The notes under the pieces: model-generated
The model's input: the letters and a program-made list of their open reading frames with translations, nothing else
What the model was told of the DNA's origin: nothing
Database searches by the model: none
Shown: positions 37,674-46,873 of the stretch, in pieces
How the letters are laid out: the number at the start of each line of letters is the position of its first letter
Position numbering within the stretch: the stretch's first letter is position 1
Origin: Fontibacterium universale
GTDB lineage: Bacteria; Pseudomonadota; Alphaproteobacteria; Pelagibacterales; Pelagibacteraceae
NCBI GenBank assembly: GCA_965236175.1
Contig: CBDEAT010000004.1
Span: 62,001-126,000 of the forward strand
Reading direction: 5' to 3'
Length of the DNA: 64,000 nucleotides
Program-made: the position numbers and the translations under genes

Positions 37674-39536
37674 GATTGTTTTACGTATTGACCTGGTGCT
37701 TCATATAGTACTTCGAAGTTCTTTGCATTAAGTTCAGATGGTTTTTTAAATTCCCCAGAATTCACTGCAAGCCATGAAATCCAAATTGGCCACCACGAAC
37801 CATCCACTTTTTTAGCACTGTTAAACCATTCATCCTGAGTTTTCCCTTTTTCAAATTTTTTTGTGTAAAAATGAAGTTTACCAGGTTTGCTTTCTGTCCC
37901 TTGAATGATGCCTGCAATATGTCCTGAATTTGCTAATACAAAATTAACATGCGAACTGTAAGCATTAAGACCCTGATAAACTGATCGCCAAGGAGCAATA
38001 TGATCCTCTGTTGTTGCAACAGAAAATATTGGAGTGTCAATTTTTGATAAATCAATTTCTACATCGCCAATTTTGTATTTATTTTTAACGACTAAATTAT
38101 TTAAATACATGCAACGCAAGTATTCTGAGTGCATTTTTTCAGGAAGTCGCGTTGAGTCGGAGTTCCAGTGAAGCATATCAAATGCAGTAGGTTCATTGCC
38201 AAGTAAGTAATTATTCACAACATAATTCCAGTATAAATCACCAGGTCTTAAAAAATTAAATGCAGCAGCCATATCTTTACCATCAAAGTATCCAGTTTTT
38301 TTCATCTGCTGCTCAATACTTGTAATTTGCTCTTCTGTAATAAAAATTCCAATTTCACCCGGATCTTCAAAGTCAATTAAACTTGCAAAATAAGTTGCGC
38401 TGGAAATTTTATATTTATTTGGAACAACTTTTAAATAGGCAAGTGCTAAAGAAGCTAAAGTTCCACCCACACAATACGATGCTATGTTTGCGGCATTAGA
38501 ACCTGTTTTTTCACAAACAACCCTTAATGCTTCTAGCACGCCATCTTCAATATATTCTTTAAAAGAAATATTTCTTGAACTAGCATCAGGATTTTTCCAA
38601 GAAATTAAAAAAGTATTAAACTTTTTATCAACTAAATATTTCATCATAGATTTTTTTTCATTCAAATCCATAATGTAGTATTTATTAATAAAAGGTGGGA
38701 TCACCAACATAGGCTTTGCATACTGTTGATCCGTTGTGCAATCATATTGAATAAGTTCAAAGAGATTGTTTTTGAAAATAACTTTACCTTTTGTTGTTGC
38801 TAAATTTTTTCCTATTTCAAATTCACCAGCTTTAGATTGTTGAATAAAAAGTTTATTTGGATGTTTCTCAAAATCTTTTTTATAATTTTCATAACCTTTT
38901 GCTAAGTTATTTCCTTTTTCATCTACTGTTTTTTTTAAAACTTCAGGATTAGTAAAAGCAAAGTTAGATGGAGAAAGTGCACTATTTAATTGTTTTAAAT
39001 AAAATTGCATAATGCGTTTATCTTTAGGATTTTTAAACTCAACGTTTTCAATTAAGTTGTTCATAAAATTTGCACTGATCAAATAAAATTGTTTTATGAA
39101 ATCAAAAAATAAATTTGTCTTCCATTCTTCATTAGAAAATCTTTTGTCAGACTTTTCTTCAAAGATAACAGGATTTGCCATCCCCCCAGAAGCGCGTGTT
39201 ACAAAGTAAAAATTTAAATTAGCAATTTGTGAAACCCATTTATTTAGATTATCAAAATATATATTTGGATGTTGTTGTATTTCAGTTTGAAAATTCTTAA
39301 ATGACTCCATCATTTTAGTAACGGTTGGAGCAATTAAATTTGATAAATCGTTGATAGTAAAATTATTACTATTTTGATTATTAATTGGAAAAGTTGGAAA
39401 ATTATTTTGGCCTGCACCTAAATTTTTAAATGACTCTACATATTGATTGTAAATTTTAAGATTATTTTCAAAGACAGTACTTAAATCTTCAAAGTTAATT
39501 TTGTCTGGATCCTTTTTCTTTGTCTTTTTTTGTCAT
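37670..39536 (-). CDS. phaC: Class I polyhydroxyalkanoate synthase PhaC, copy B
   Basis: This copy differs from copy A by about five substitutions in the coding span. Four are synonymous (GGA/GGC, GAT/GAC twice, AAC/AAT). One at 39353 turns the Met codon used as the nearest start in copy A into Ile. The next in-frame ATG is at 39313. As in copy A, the frame is open upstream (DPDKINFEDL) and reaches the ATG at 39536 if the A7 run is shortened by one. That start makes the 39353 change a mild Met-to-Ile substitution. Catalytic box SYCVGGT, Asp and His are intact. Confidence 0.88.
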
Positions 39537-39596
39537 TTTTGACTCTTTAATAATAGCCTAATAATTAGCCCAAGAGTAATAACCTGTATGTGCTTC

Positions 39597-39623
39597 TGCA
39601 ATATTAATATATTGCATATGCAA
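39597..39623. promoter_or_regulatory. Overlapping palindromes, probable PhaR operator (copy B)
   Basis: The same overlapping palindromes as at 34907-34933, unchanged, although the sequence just to their left carries several substitutions. Conservation of the palindromes between diverged copies supports function. Confidence 0.58.
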
Positions 39624-39675
39624 AAGAAAAAAGTCAATAAAAACAGTAATTTAGCTTATTTTATGATTTTTAGAC

Positions 39676-39704
39676 TTGAAATATATTGCACTGCAACATA
39701 AATA
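39676..39704 (+). promoter_or_regulatory. Phasin promoter with PhaR-like operator (copy B)
   Basis: Identical to copy A: TTGAAA, a 17-bp spacer containing TTGCACTGCAA, then TAAATA. Confidence 0.58.
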
Positions 39705-39734
39705 TACCCTATTAAATAAAACAAGGAGTAAACA

Positions 39735-40190
39735 ATGATGACAAACATAAATAACCCTTTTGAATTCTTTGATTTTCAAAAGATGTTAGCAGCTCTTAAA
39801 GTACCAACAGTAGATGGTAATTCTGAGAATTTAATCAATGCTCAGAAAAAAACTTTAGAAACATTCGCTAATGCATCTAAAGTATTATTTGAAGGCTACA
39901 ATGCGCTTGCTAAAAAGCAAATAGAAGTACTTAACAAAGCTATTTCTAGCGCTAAAGATGCTACTTCTGAATTAGCTAAGGGAAACCCTCAGCAATCAGC
40001 TGGTAAATCTATCGAATTGATTCAAGAATCAATCGTTGAAGCTCAAAATATTGCTACTGATTTCTCTAAAATTGCAGAAAAAACTGCAAAAGAATCTTTT
40101 GAAATTCTTAACAAAAGACTTTTAGAAGGTTTAACAGAAATCAAAAAAGTTATCGAAGACGAAGGTAAAAAAGCTTCAGTTAAAAACTAA
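39735..40190 (+). CDS. phaP: Phasin, copy B
   Basis: A 151-residue phasin identical to the copy at 35045-35500, with the same AAGGAG ribosome-binding site, the same operator-containing promoter and the same hairpin after the stop. The lack of any substitution across 456 bp, next to an upstream interval with six in about 50 bp, shows uneven divergence between the copies. Function as in copy A. Confidence 0.92.
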   Translation: MMTNINNPFEFFDFQKMLAALKVPTVDGNSENLINAQKKTLETFANASKVLFEGYNALAKKQIEVLNKAISSAKDATSELAKGNPQQSAGKSIELIQESIVEAQNIATDFSKIAEKTAKESFEILNKRLLEGLTEIKKVIEDEGKKASVKN

Positions 40191-40339
40191 TATTAGTTTT
40201 TAATGAAAATTTAGAGAGTTTGGTTTCAAATATCCCCTTATTTAGGCCAAACTCCTCTAGAATTCTCAAGAATCTCCCTAGTATTTTAAAAATTCCTTTA
40301 GTATAATTTTCCTCATATTTAATTGATTGGGGTCAAATA

Positions 40340-41062
40340 ATGTCCAAAGTTGCTTTAGTTACAGGTGGCACAAGAGGAATTGGTGCTGCAATTGCAAAAA
40401 AATTAAAAGACGAGGGTTATAAAGTTGTCTCTACTTACGTTGGTAAAGATGAAACTGCCCAAGCCTATTCTAAACAAAGTGGAATTGAAGTTATAAAGTC
40501 AGACGTTTCCTATTTTGAAAGTTGTAAAGCTGCAGTCGGAGAAGTTGAAAAAAAATATGGCGACATAGAAATAGTCGTTAACAATGCCGGAATTACTAAA
40601 GATCGTTTTTTACATAAAATGAATCCTGAAGAATGGAATTCTGTTATTAATACAAATTTAAATTCTCTTTTTAATATCTGCCGAAACGTGATTGAAAAAA
40701 TGAGAGCTAAAGGATTTGGTAGGATTGTTTCAATCAGCTCTATCAATGGTTTAAAGGGTCAAGTGGGTCAGACAAATTACTCGGCGGCTAAGGCAGGTAT
40801 TATTGGATTTTCAAAGGCACTCGCATTAGAGAATGCAAATAAAGGAATAACAGTAAACGTAATTGCTCCAGGATACGTTGGAACAGATATGGTTAAAAAA
40901 ATTGATCCAACAATTTTAAAGGGAATTGTGGGTCAAATTCCTGTTGGAAGACTTGCAGAGCCTGAAGAAATTGCCGCCTTGGCAAGTTATTTAGTAAGTG
41001 ATAAAGCAGGCTTCATTACCGGCGCTACCTTTTCAATAAATGGTGGCCAGTACATGCAGTAA
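40340..41062 (+). CDS. phaB: Acetoacetyl-CoA reductase PhaB, copy B
   Basis: The 240-residue protein is identical to copy A. Two codons differ silently (AGA/AGG and ACC/ACA). It is 36 bp upstream of the intact phaA, so phaB(B)-phaA forms the complete precursor-supply unit for PHA: thiolase then reductase. The SDR motifs (TGGTRGIG and YSAAK) are intact. Confidence 0.93.
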   Translation: MSKVALVTGGTRGIGAAIAKKLKDEGYKVVSTYVGKDETAQAYSKQSGIEVIKSDVSYFESCKAAVGEVEKKYGDIEIVVNNAGITKDRFLHKMNPEEWNSVINTNLNSLFNICRNVIEKMRAKGFGRIVSISSINGLKGQVGQTNYSAAKAGIIGFSKALALENANKGITVNVIAPGYVGTDMVKKIDPTILKGIVGQIPVGRLAEPEEIAALASYLVSDKAGFITGATFSINGGQYMQ

Positions 41063-41098
41063 CCAAAAATTTATAACCAAAAGGAGAAATAAATTAAA

Positions 41099-42295
41099 AT
41101 GACTGATAATGATGTAGTAATAACAAGTGCAGTTCGAACGGCGGTAGGATCTTTTGGCGGTTCACTATCCTCTATGACAGCTCCGCAATTAGGAGCGGAA
41201 GTAATTAAAAAAGTTTTAGAAAAATCAGAAATTAAACCTGAACAAGTTGACACTGTTTATATGGGTCAGATTTTAGCAGCAGGTGTTGGTCAAAATCCTG
41301 CACGACAAGCTGCAATTCACGCAGGCATACCAGTTGAAAAAACTGCAACGACAATTAATCAACTTTGTGGTTCAGGACTTGCTTCAGTTGCCTTTGGTTA
41401 TAATTCAATAAAATGTGGCGATGCAAATATCGTTATTGCAGGTGGACAAGAAAGTATGAGCAATGCTCCCCATTTTATTAACATTAGAAATGGAGTGAAA
41501 CTAGGCGATGGTAAATTACAAGACTCCATGATTGTTGATGGACTTTGGGACGTTTACAATCAATATCACATGGGTGTAACCGCAGAAAACGTTGCGCAAA
41601 AATTTCAAATTACAAGAAAAGATCAAGATGCTTTTGCAGCAGCTTCTCAAAGAAAAGCAATTGATGCTATTAAAGGAAAAAAATTCAAAGATGAGATTAT
41701 TCCAATTACTGTTAAAGTTAAAAAACAGGACGTAGTGTTTGATAAAGATGAATATCCAAAAGATGGAACAACCATTGAAAAACTAGAAGCTTTGAAACCA
41801 GCATTTAAAAAAGACGGATCAGTTACAGCTGGAAACGCATCAGGATTAAATGATGGCGCTGCAGCAGTTAGTTTAATGTCAGGAAAAACTGCAAAAACGC
41901 TTGGTATTGAGCCACTTGCAAAAATAGTTTCTTGGGCAGTGTGTGGAGTGGACCCATCTATTATGGGAACAGGTCCAATTCCAGCATCAAGATTGGCCCT
42001 TAAAAAAGCAGGCTGGGGTGAAGATGAATTAGATTTAATTGAAGCAAACGAAGCATTTGCAGCACAAGCCATTGCAGTAAATAAAGAAATGGGCTGGACC
42101 GTTGATAAAGTAAATGTGAACGGTGGTGCTATTGCAATTGGTCATCCAATCGGTGCATCGGGAGCTAGAATTTTAGTAACTTTGCTTCATGAAATGATTA
42201 AAACTCATTCAAAAAGAGGTCTTGCTACCCTTTGTATTGGTGGTGGAATGGGAATTGCAATGTGTATTGAGCGTAATTTTATTGATCATAAATAA
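41099..42295 (+). CDS. phaA: Acetyl-CoA acetyltransferase PhaA (intact copy)
   Basis: PhaA condenses two acetyl-CoA to acetoacetyl-CoA. The 398-residue protein is full length, with the acyl-enzyme Cys90 (INQLCGSG), the active-site His in GGAIAIGHPIGASGAR and the second Cys in LCIGGGMG. Codons 1-209 are in the tandem repeat and differ from the truncated copy only by silent changes (GGT/GGC, GCA/GCG). It has an AAGGAG RBS and follows phaB closely. A crotonase gene starts 8 bp after the stop, giving phaB-phaA-crotonase as one unit. Confidence 0.95.
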   Translation: MTDNDVVITSAVRTAVGSFGGSLSSMTAPQLGAEVIKKVLEKSEIKPEQVDTVYMGQILAAGVGQNPARQAAIHAGIPVEKTATTINQLCGSGLASVAFGYNSIKCGDANIVIAGGQESMSNAPHFINIRNGVKLGDGKLQDSMIVDGLWDVYNQYHMGVTAENVAQKFQITRKDQDAFAAASQRKAIDAIKGKKFKDEIIPITVKVKKQDVVFDKDEYPKDGTTIEKLEALKPAFKKDGSVTAGNASGLNDGAAAVSLMSGKTAKTLGIEPLAKIVSWAVCGVDPSIMGTGPIPASRLALKKAGWGEDELDLIEANEAFAAQAIAVNKEMGWTVDKVNVNGGAIAIGHPIGASGARILVTLLHEMIKTHSKRGLATLCIGGGMGIAMCIERNFIDHK

Positions 42296-42303
42296 TCCCG
42301 TTA

Positions 42304-43053
42304 ATGGATTTTAAGAATATTAAAGTTAGAACTGAGCAAGCTATTGGCTTTGTTCAAATAGATAGGGTTGTAGATAAGAATTCTTTAAATATTGAAACAT
42401 CTAAAGAAATTCTACAAGCCCTTACAAACTTTGATCAAGACAACTCCATTAAATGTATTGCAATTGAAGGCAATCAAAAATTATTTTCACCAGGTGCAGA
42501 TATTAAAGAATTGCAATCTTTAAATAAAAATACTGCAGCTGAGAAAAAGTTATTTGATGCTTTTGATGAAATTTACAATATTAAAAAACCAGTAATTGCA
42601 CTAGTTGAAGGTTATGCTTTAGGCGGTGGAATGGAACTTGCGCTTATTTGCGATTTTATTATTGCATCGGAAAATGCAAAGTTTGCTCAACCAGAAATAA
42701 ATTTAGGATTAATTCCAGGAATTGGTGGAACCCAAAGATTAAAGCGTTATGCTGGAAAATATAATGCAAATTATCTGTGTATGACAGGAGAGATGATTAC
42801 AGCGGGACAAGCTCACAATATCGGAATCGTTAGCGTTGTTTTAAAAGCCGATGAATTTAAAGAAGGTTCAAATAAAATATTAAAATCAATTTCAGAAAAA
42901 CCGCTTTCAAGTTTAGTTGAGATTAAAAGATTAATTAATAAAGATGCTTCGTTAAAAGATGAGAGACAAACTTTTTACAAGCTTCTTGATAGTGAAAATA
43001 AAAATATTGGTATTAAAAGTTTTTTTGAAAAAACTAAACCTGAGTGGAAATAA
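42304..43053 (+). CDS. Enoyl-CoA hydratase/isomerase family protein
   Basis: The 249-residue crotonase-fold protein has the oxyanion-hole blocks SPGADIKEL and GYALGGGMELAL, and the region QPEINLGLIPGIGGTQRL with the glutamate typical of hydratases (QPEI). It lies 8 bp after phaA and is probably co-transcribed. It would hydrate crotonyl-CoA to 3-hydroxybutyryl-CoA or act in beta-oxidation. Stereochemistry matters for PHA because crotonases usually give the S isomer, so a direct monomer role is uncertain. Confidence 0.88.
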   Translation: MDFKNIKVRTEQAIGFVQIDRVVDKNSLNIETSKEILQALTNFDQDNSIKCIAIEGNQKLFSPGADIKELQSLNKNTAAEKKLFDAFDEIYNIKKPVIALVEGYALGGGMELALICDFIIASENAKFAQPEINLGLIPGIGGTQRLKRYAGKYNANYLCMTGEMITAGQAHNIGIVSVVLKADEFKEGSNKILKSISEKPLSSLVEIKRLINKDASLKDERQTFYKLLDSENKNIGIKSFFEKTKPEWK

Positions 43054-43061
43054 TTAGTCGC

Positions 43062-43247
43062 TTATATTTTACAAGTATTAATTCCAAGTAACGAATAAAG
43101 AGTACAATTTCGAATCACTCCACTTATAATTAAACCAATCGCAAGCCAGCCCCAAGGACTGATCATTCCTAATGCTGTAAAAGTTACAATAACAACTCCA
43201 GCAGTAATTCTTAAAACTCGATCGATGTTTCCAACATTCACTTTCAT
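43062..43247 (-). CDS. DUF2892 (YgaP-like) inner-membrane protein
   Basis: The 61-residue protein matches DUF2892: MKVNVGNIDRVLRITAGVVIV, a GWLAIGLIISG helix and the end RNCTLYSLLGINTC. Such proteins are two-helix membrane modules found alone or after rhodanese domains (YgaP). No rhodanese is adjacent here. It is convergent with the crotonase gene and divergent from umuD. The conserved Cys in CTLYSLLGINTC may be functional. Role unknown. Confidence 0.82.
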   Translation of the reverse strand: MKVNVGNIDRVLRITAGVVIVTFTALGMISPWGWLAIGLIISGVIRNCTLYSLLGINTCKI

Positions 43248-43285
43248 TTTTAATACCTCGTTGACTTCAGTATACCTATTAGTTA

Positions 43286-43300
43286 GAACGAAACAAGAAC
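43286..43300. promoter_or_regulatory. LexA (SOS) box before umuDC, GAAC-N7-GAAC
   Basis: GAAC (43286-43289), seven bases, GAAC (43297-43300): the direct-repeat LexA operator known from alphaproteobacteria. It ends nine bases before the umuD ATG, so LexA would cover the transcription start and leader. Its location upstream of an error-prone polymerase operon makes it credible. Confidence 0.8.
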
Positions 43301-43309
43301 ATATTAGCT

Positions 43310-43687
43310 ATGAAAATACCAGTAATATTGCAGAAAGTATCAGCGGGTTTCCCTTCACCTGCAACAGACTATGTTCAAGATGAAATAGATTTAAACAGCG
43401 AGTTAATAAAAAATCCTCCAGCAACTTTTCTAATTCGTGTGCAAGGCAACTCCATGACTGAACATAAAATTGCAAGTGGAGATTTATTAGTGGTGGATCG
43501 AAGTTTGAATTTAAAAAATGATTGCATTGCAATTATTAATTTTAATAACGAATTAGTCGTTAAAAATATTATTAAAGAGAATAATAATTTTTACATCAAA
43601 AACAGAGCAGAGAAGATTTTAATTAATGAAAACTCAGATGTGAATGTTTGGGGGATCGTAACGTACATTATTCATGCAGCCCATTAA
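43310..43687 (+). CDS. umuD: UmuD-like translesion polymerase accessory protein (S24 family)
   Basis: The 125-residue protein is the S24 LexA-like autoprotease that, once cleaved, becomes a Pol V subunit. It reads SAGFPSPATDYVQDEIDLN, close to E. coli UmuD around its cleavage site but with Ala12-Gly13 instead of Cys-Gly. The catalytic Ser is in VQGNSMTEH and the Lys in ELVVKNI. The segment before the cleavage site is only 12 residues, shorter than in E. coli. A LexA box precedes it, and it overlaps umuC by 14 bases. Function is confident. Confidence 0.92.
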   Translation: MKIPVILQKVSAGFPSPATDYVQDEIDLNSELIKNPPATFLIRVQGNSMTEHKIASGDLLVVDRSLNLKNDCIAIINFNNELVVKNIIKENNNFYIKNRAEKILINENSDVNVWGIVTYIIHAAH

Positions 43688-44951
43688 TAATAGAATTATC
43701 GCTTTAGTTGATTGTAATTCTTTTTATGTTTCTTGTGAGAGATTATTTAGACCAGATTTAAGAAGAAAACCCGTTGTAGTTTTATCTAATAATGATGGGT
43801 GTATTATTTCAAGATCAACGGAGGCAAAACAAGTAGGTATTAAAATGGGTGAGCCTTATTTTAAAGCAAAGCCACTTATTGATAAATATAAAGTTTCCGT
43901 ATTTTCATCTAATTACGAATTGTATGGTGACATGTCACGACGCGTGATGAAAATATTAAAAAATTTTTCACCCGACATTGAATTTTATTCAATCGATGAA
44001 GCCTTCTTAGATTTAACAAATATTAAAATGGATAATGTTCAAGAATATATTTTAAATATTAGAAAAGTAATTTTACAGTGGACAGGAATTCCTGTTTCAA
44101 TAGGAGCTGCAAATACTAAAACCCTTGCAAAAATTGCAAATCATGTTGCAAAAAAAAATACATTAGGTGTTGAGGAATTTATTACTAAAGACAAAACTGA
44201 AGTGGATGAAATTTTAAAAACATTTCCCGTACAAGAAGTGTGGGGGATTGGTAGACAACTTTCTAAATTTTTTAATAATAATAATTTTCATAATGCTCAC
44301 CAATTAAAATATGTAGATAATTATTGGGTGAGAAAGAATAGTAGTGTGGTTGTGTTAAAGACGATTCATGAACTCAATGGTACAAGTTGTTTTCCACTAA
44401 ACTTTCAATATGTTGCAAGAAAAAATTGTTGTGTATCAAGATCCTTTGGCAAAACCATTACTGACCTTAATGATTTAAAAGAGGCCGTTGTTAATCATTG
44501 TATGACTGCAGCGGAGCGAGTTAGATCGGAGGGGTTAATTGTAAAATCTGTTTATGTGTTTATTAAAACAAGCAGATTTAAAAAAGATTACGTATCACGC
44601 GTTCAAAAAATAGATTTACCCATTGCAACCAATAACACTTTAGAACTCACGAATGTGTGCGCAAAAGCTTTAGAAAATATTTATATTAAAGGTTATTTTT
44701 ACAGCAAAGCAGGGGTTATTTTTGCAGATTTAAAACCCAAAGATCATTACGAAAAAAACTTATTTTCAGATCAAAATTTAAATTTAGATCATTTGATGAA
44801 AGTGATTGATCAAACGAACAGTAAATTTGGTAGAGGCACAGTCTCCGTTGCAGCCGCAAGACTGAATAATAACTCAAAAATGAATAGACGTTATTCATCT
44901 AAAATTGATACTTCATTTATAAAACTTGCCCCAACGGTTAGGGCACATTAA
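43674..44951 (+). CDS. umuC: DNA polymerase V catalytic subunit UmuC
   Basis: UmuC is a Y-family translesion polymerase. The 425-residue protein has all the expected parts: the first acidic motif VDCNSFYVSCERLFRPDL, VVLSNNDGCIISRS, the catalytic YSIDEAFLDLT, the helix-hairpin region (EVWGIGRQLSKFF) and the C-terminal UmuC domain (RKNCCVSRSFG). It is translated from within the umuD gene (14-base overlap), ensuring co-expression under LexA. Full length. Confidence 0.95.
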   Translation: MQPINNRIIALVDCNSFYVSCERLFRPDLRRKPVVVLSNNDGCIISRSTEAKQVGIKMGEPYFKAKPLIDKYKVSVFSSNYELYGDMSRRVMKILKNFSPDIEFYSIDEAFLDLTNIKMDNVQEYILNIRKVILQWTGIPVSIGAANTKTLAKIANHVAKKNTLGVEEFITKDKTEVDEILKTFPVQEVWGIGRQLSKFFNNNNFHNAHQLKYVDNYWVRKNSSVVVLKTIHELNGTSCFPLNFQYVARKNCCVSRSFGKTITDLNDLKEAVVNHCMTAAERVRSEGLIVKSVYVFIKTSRFKKDYVSRVQKIDLPIATNNTLELTNVCAKALENIYIKGYFYSKAGVIFADLKPKDHYEKNLFSDQNLNLDHLMKVIDQTNSKFGRGTVSVAAARLNNNSKMNRRYSSKIDTSFIKLAPTVRAH

Positions 44952-44963
44952 TTATTGACCCAT

Positions 44964-46464
44964 ATGATCAATAAAGCAAAAGCCTTTATCATTCTTGGTA
45001 ACCAGCTTTTTTCACCCATTCATTTAAAAAGTTTTAAAGATCATCATTTCATGATGGCTGAAGATTATCAGCTATGTAGTTACGTCAAACATCACCGTCA
45101 GAAGATATTATTATTTTTATCAGCCATGCGCTCTTACGCGGATGAATTAAAAAAAGCTGATTTTTCACTAACCTATTTTGACTGTAAGCATGAATTATTT
45201 AAAAAAAGTTATGAGGATAAAATTCTAAATTTTTTAAATAAAATTAAGACCAAACATGTCAGTTTATTTGAAGTTGAAGATAAGTTTTTTGAAAAGCAAC
45301 TTATTAATTTTTTTAATAAAAATAAAATTGAATTTCATTTTATAAAATCCCCAATGTTTTTATCAAGTCGAGGAGATTTTAAAGAGTATTTGCAAACTAA
45401 TAAAAAGCCCTTCATGGCTAATTTTTATAAAATTCAAAGAATTAAATTTAACATTTTAATGAAGAGTAAGAATGAACCGTTAGGTGGCAAATGGAGTTTT
45501 GATGAAGATAATAGAAATAAGTTAGATCCTAAAGTTACAATTCCAAAGCACATCACCTTTAAGCAAACAAATCACACTGAAAATATTAAAAAATTCTTAG
45601 AGAAAAATTTTCTAGATCATCCTGGAGAAATTGAAAGTTTTAATTTTCCAACCACTCGAAAAGATACTTTAAATTTATATTTTGATTTTTTAAAAAATAA
45701 ATTGAATTTATTTGGAGATTTTGAAGATGCCATCTCACACAAATCTCATATTCTATTTCATAGCATGTTAAGTCCATTAATTAACTTAGGACTATTAACC
45801 CCGCAGCAAATTGTTAGCGAAACTTTAGCTTATGCAAAAACAAATAAAGTTAAACTGAATTGCCTTGAGGGGTATTTAAGACAGATTATTGGATGGCGTG
45901 AATTTATGCGCGGCATTTATCAAAATTATGAAAGCAAATTAGAAAATACTAATTTTTTTAAACATCAATAAAAAATTAACTAAAAGTTGGTATGAAGGAA
46001 CCACTGGAATTGATCCTTTAGATCACACGATTAAAAATTGCATTCAATATGGTTGGAGTCATCACATTGAACGTTTGATGGTGGTTGCAAATATTATGAA
46101 TCTTTCAGGCATTGAGCCTAAATCTGTTTATCGTTGGTTTATGGAAATGTATGTGGATTCATCGGATTGGGTAATGGCACCTAATGTTTACGGCATGGGA
46201 TTATTTAGTGATGGTGGAATTTTTGCAACAAAACCTTACATCTGCGCTTCTAGTTATTTACTTAAAATGAGTGATTTTAAACGAGGCGATTGGTGCGATA
46301 CATTAGATGGATTGTACTGGCAGTTTATTGATAAAAATAAGATTTTCTTTGGAAAAAATTACAGACTATCGATGATGGTTAAAATTTTAGAGAAAATGGA
46401 TAAAGATAAAAAGAAAAGAATTTACTCTGCAGCTGATGAATTTATTAAAAGGAATACGAATTAA
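44964..46464 (+). CDS. Cryptochrome/photolyase of the FeS-BCP (PhrB) type, one frameshift
   Basis: This family repairs UV photoproducts, mostly (6-4) lesions, using FAD and an iron-sulfur cluster. The first part (MINKAKAFIILGNQLFSPIHL...) is the antenna domain and ends in an apparent stop after FFKHQ. Removing one T from a T7 run at 45953-45959 continues into KSWYEGTTGIDPLDHTIKNCIQYGWSHHIERLMV, then WVMAPNVYGMGLFSDGGIFATKPYICASSYL and GDWCDTLDGLYW. Cys in CIQYGW, YICASSY and DWCDTL fit cluster ligands. Total is about 499 residues. I use ATG 44964; a TTG at 44955 is also in frame. It follows umuC by 12 bp and may belong to the damage response. Confidence 0.88.
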
Positions 46465-46475
46465 AAAATCTTAAT

Positions 46476-46847
46476 TTATTCGTGTTCACCACCAGGATCA
46501 TCTTTTGGCAACTTTGTATGTTTGCCGTTAATCCAAAGATTTTGTCTTGATCGCGTTGGTGTGTGGTAATTAGGATCTGTTCTAAATCTTCTAATATCCT
46601 TAAATTGTCTGAATGTGTAATAAGCTACAAAAATAATCAATAAATGGCCCAAAAACATCCCTAACCAACCGTAAACAAACATAGGCACAGTAAACACCCA
46701 AACACTAAAGGCGGTGGACCAAAGTGCGCTTAAAACAATTAAAATTTGCAGGCGAACTGTTTTAGGCAACGATCTTAAATCATTTTTAGTGTCATCAAAC
46801 AATACTGTCGCAGTATCATGCATCCATTTAGTAAAATCTTTAAACAT
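46476..46847 (-). CDS. Two-TM membrane protein of unknown function
   Basis: The 123-residue protein has two hydrophobic helices (LQILIVLSALWSTAFSVWVF and FLGHLLIIFVAYYTF) between basic or acidic tails; the C-terminal part (RRFRTDPNYHTPTRSRQ...PGGEHE) is polar and cytoplasmic or periplasmic. I do not recognise a family. It is convergent with the photolyase and divergent from an SDR gene. The well-formed frame and the balanced composition support a real gene. Confidence 0.65.
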   Translation of the reverse strand: MFKDFTKWMHDTATVLFDDTKNDLRSLPKTVRLQILIVLSALWSTAFSVWVFTVPMFVYGWLGMFLGHLLIIFVAYYTFRQFKDIRRFRTDPNYHTPTRSRQNLWINGKHTKLPKDDPGGEHE

Positions 46848-46873
46848 AATAAATTTATATATACACTGATTTG

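Larger units (their letters stand above)
37036..41725. repeat. Tandem duplication, copy B (4690 bp)
   Basis: Copy B matches 32347-37035 at an offset of 4690 (4689 before the extra base near 37142). It runs on into the complete phaA. Substitutions fall mainly at synonymous sites and in the phaC upstream region (six within about 50 bp at 39537-39590). Confidence 0.95.
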
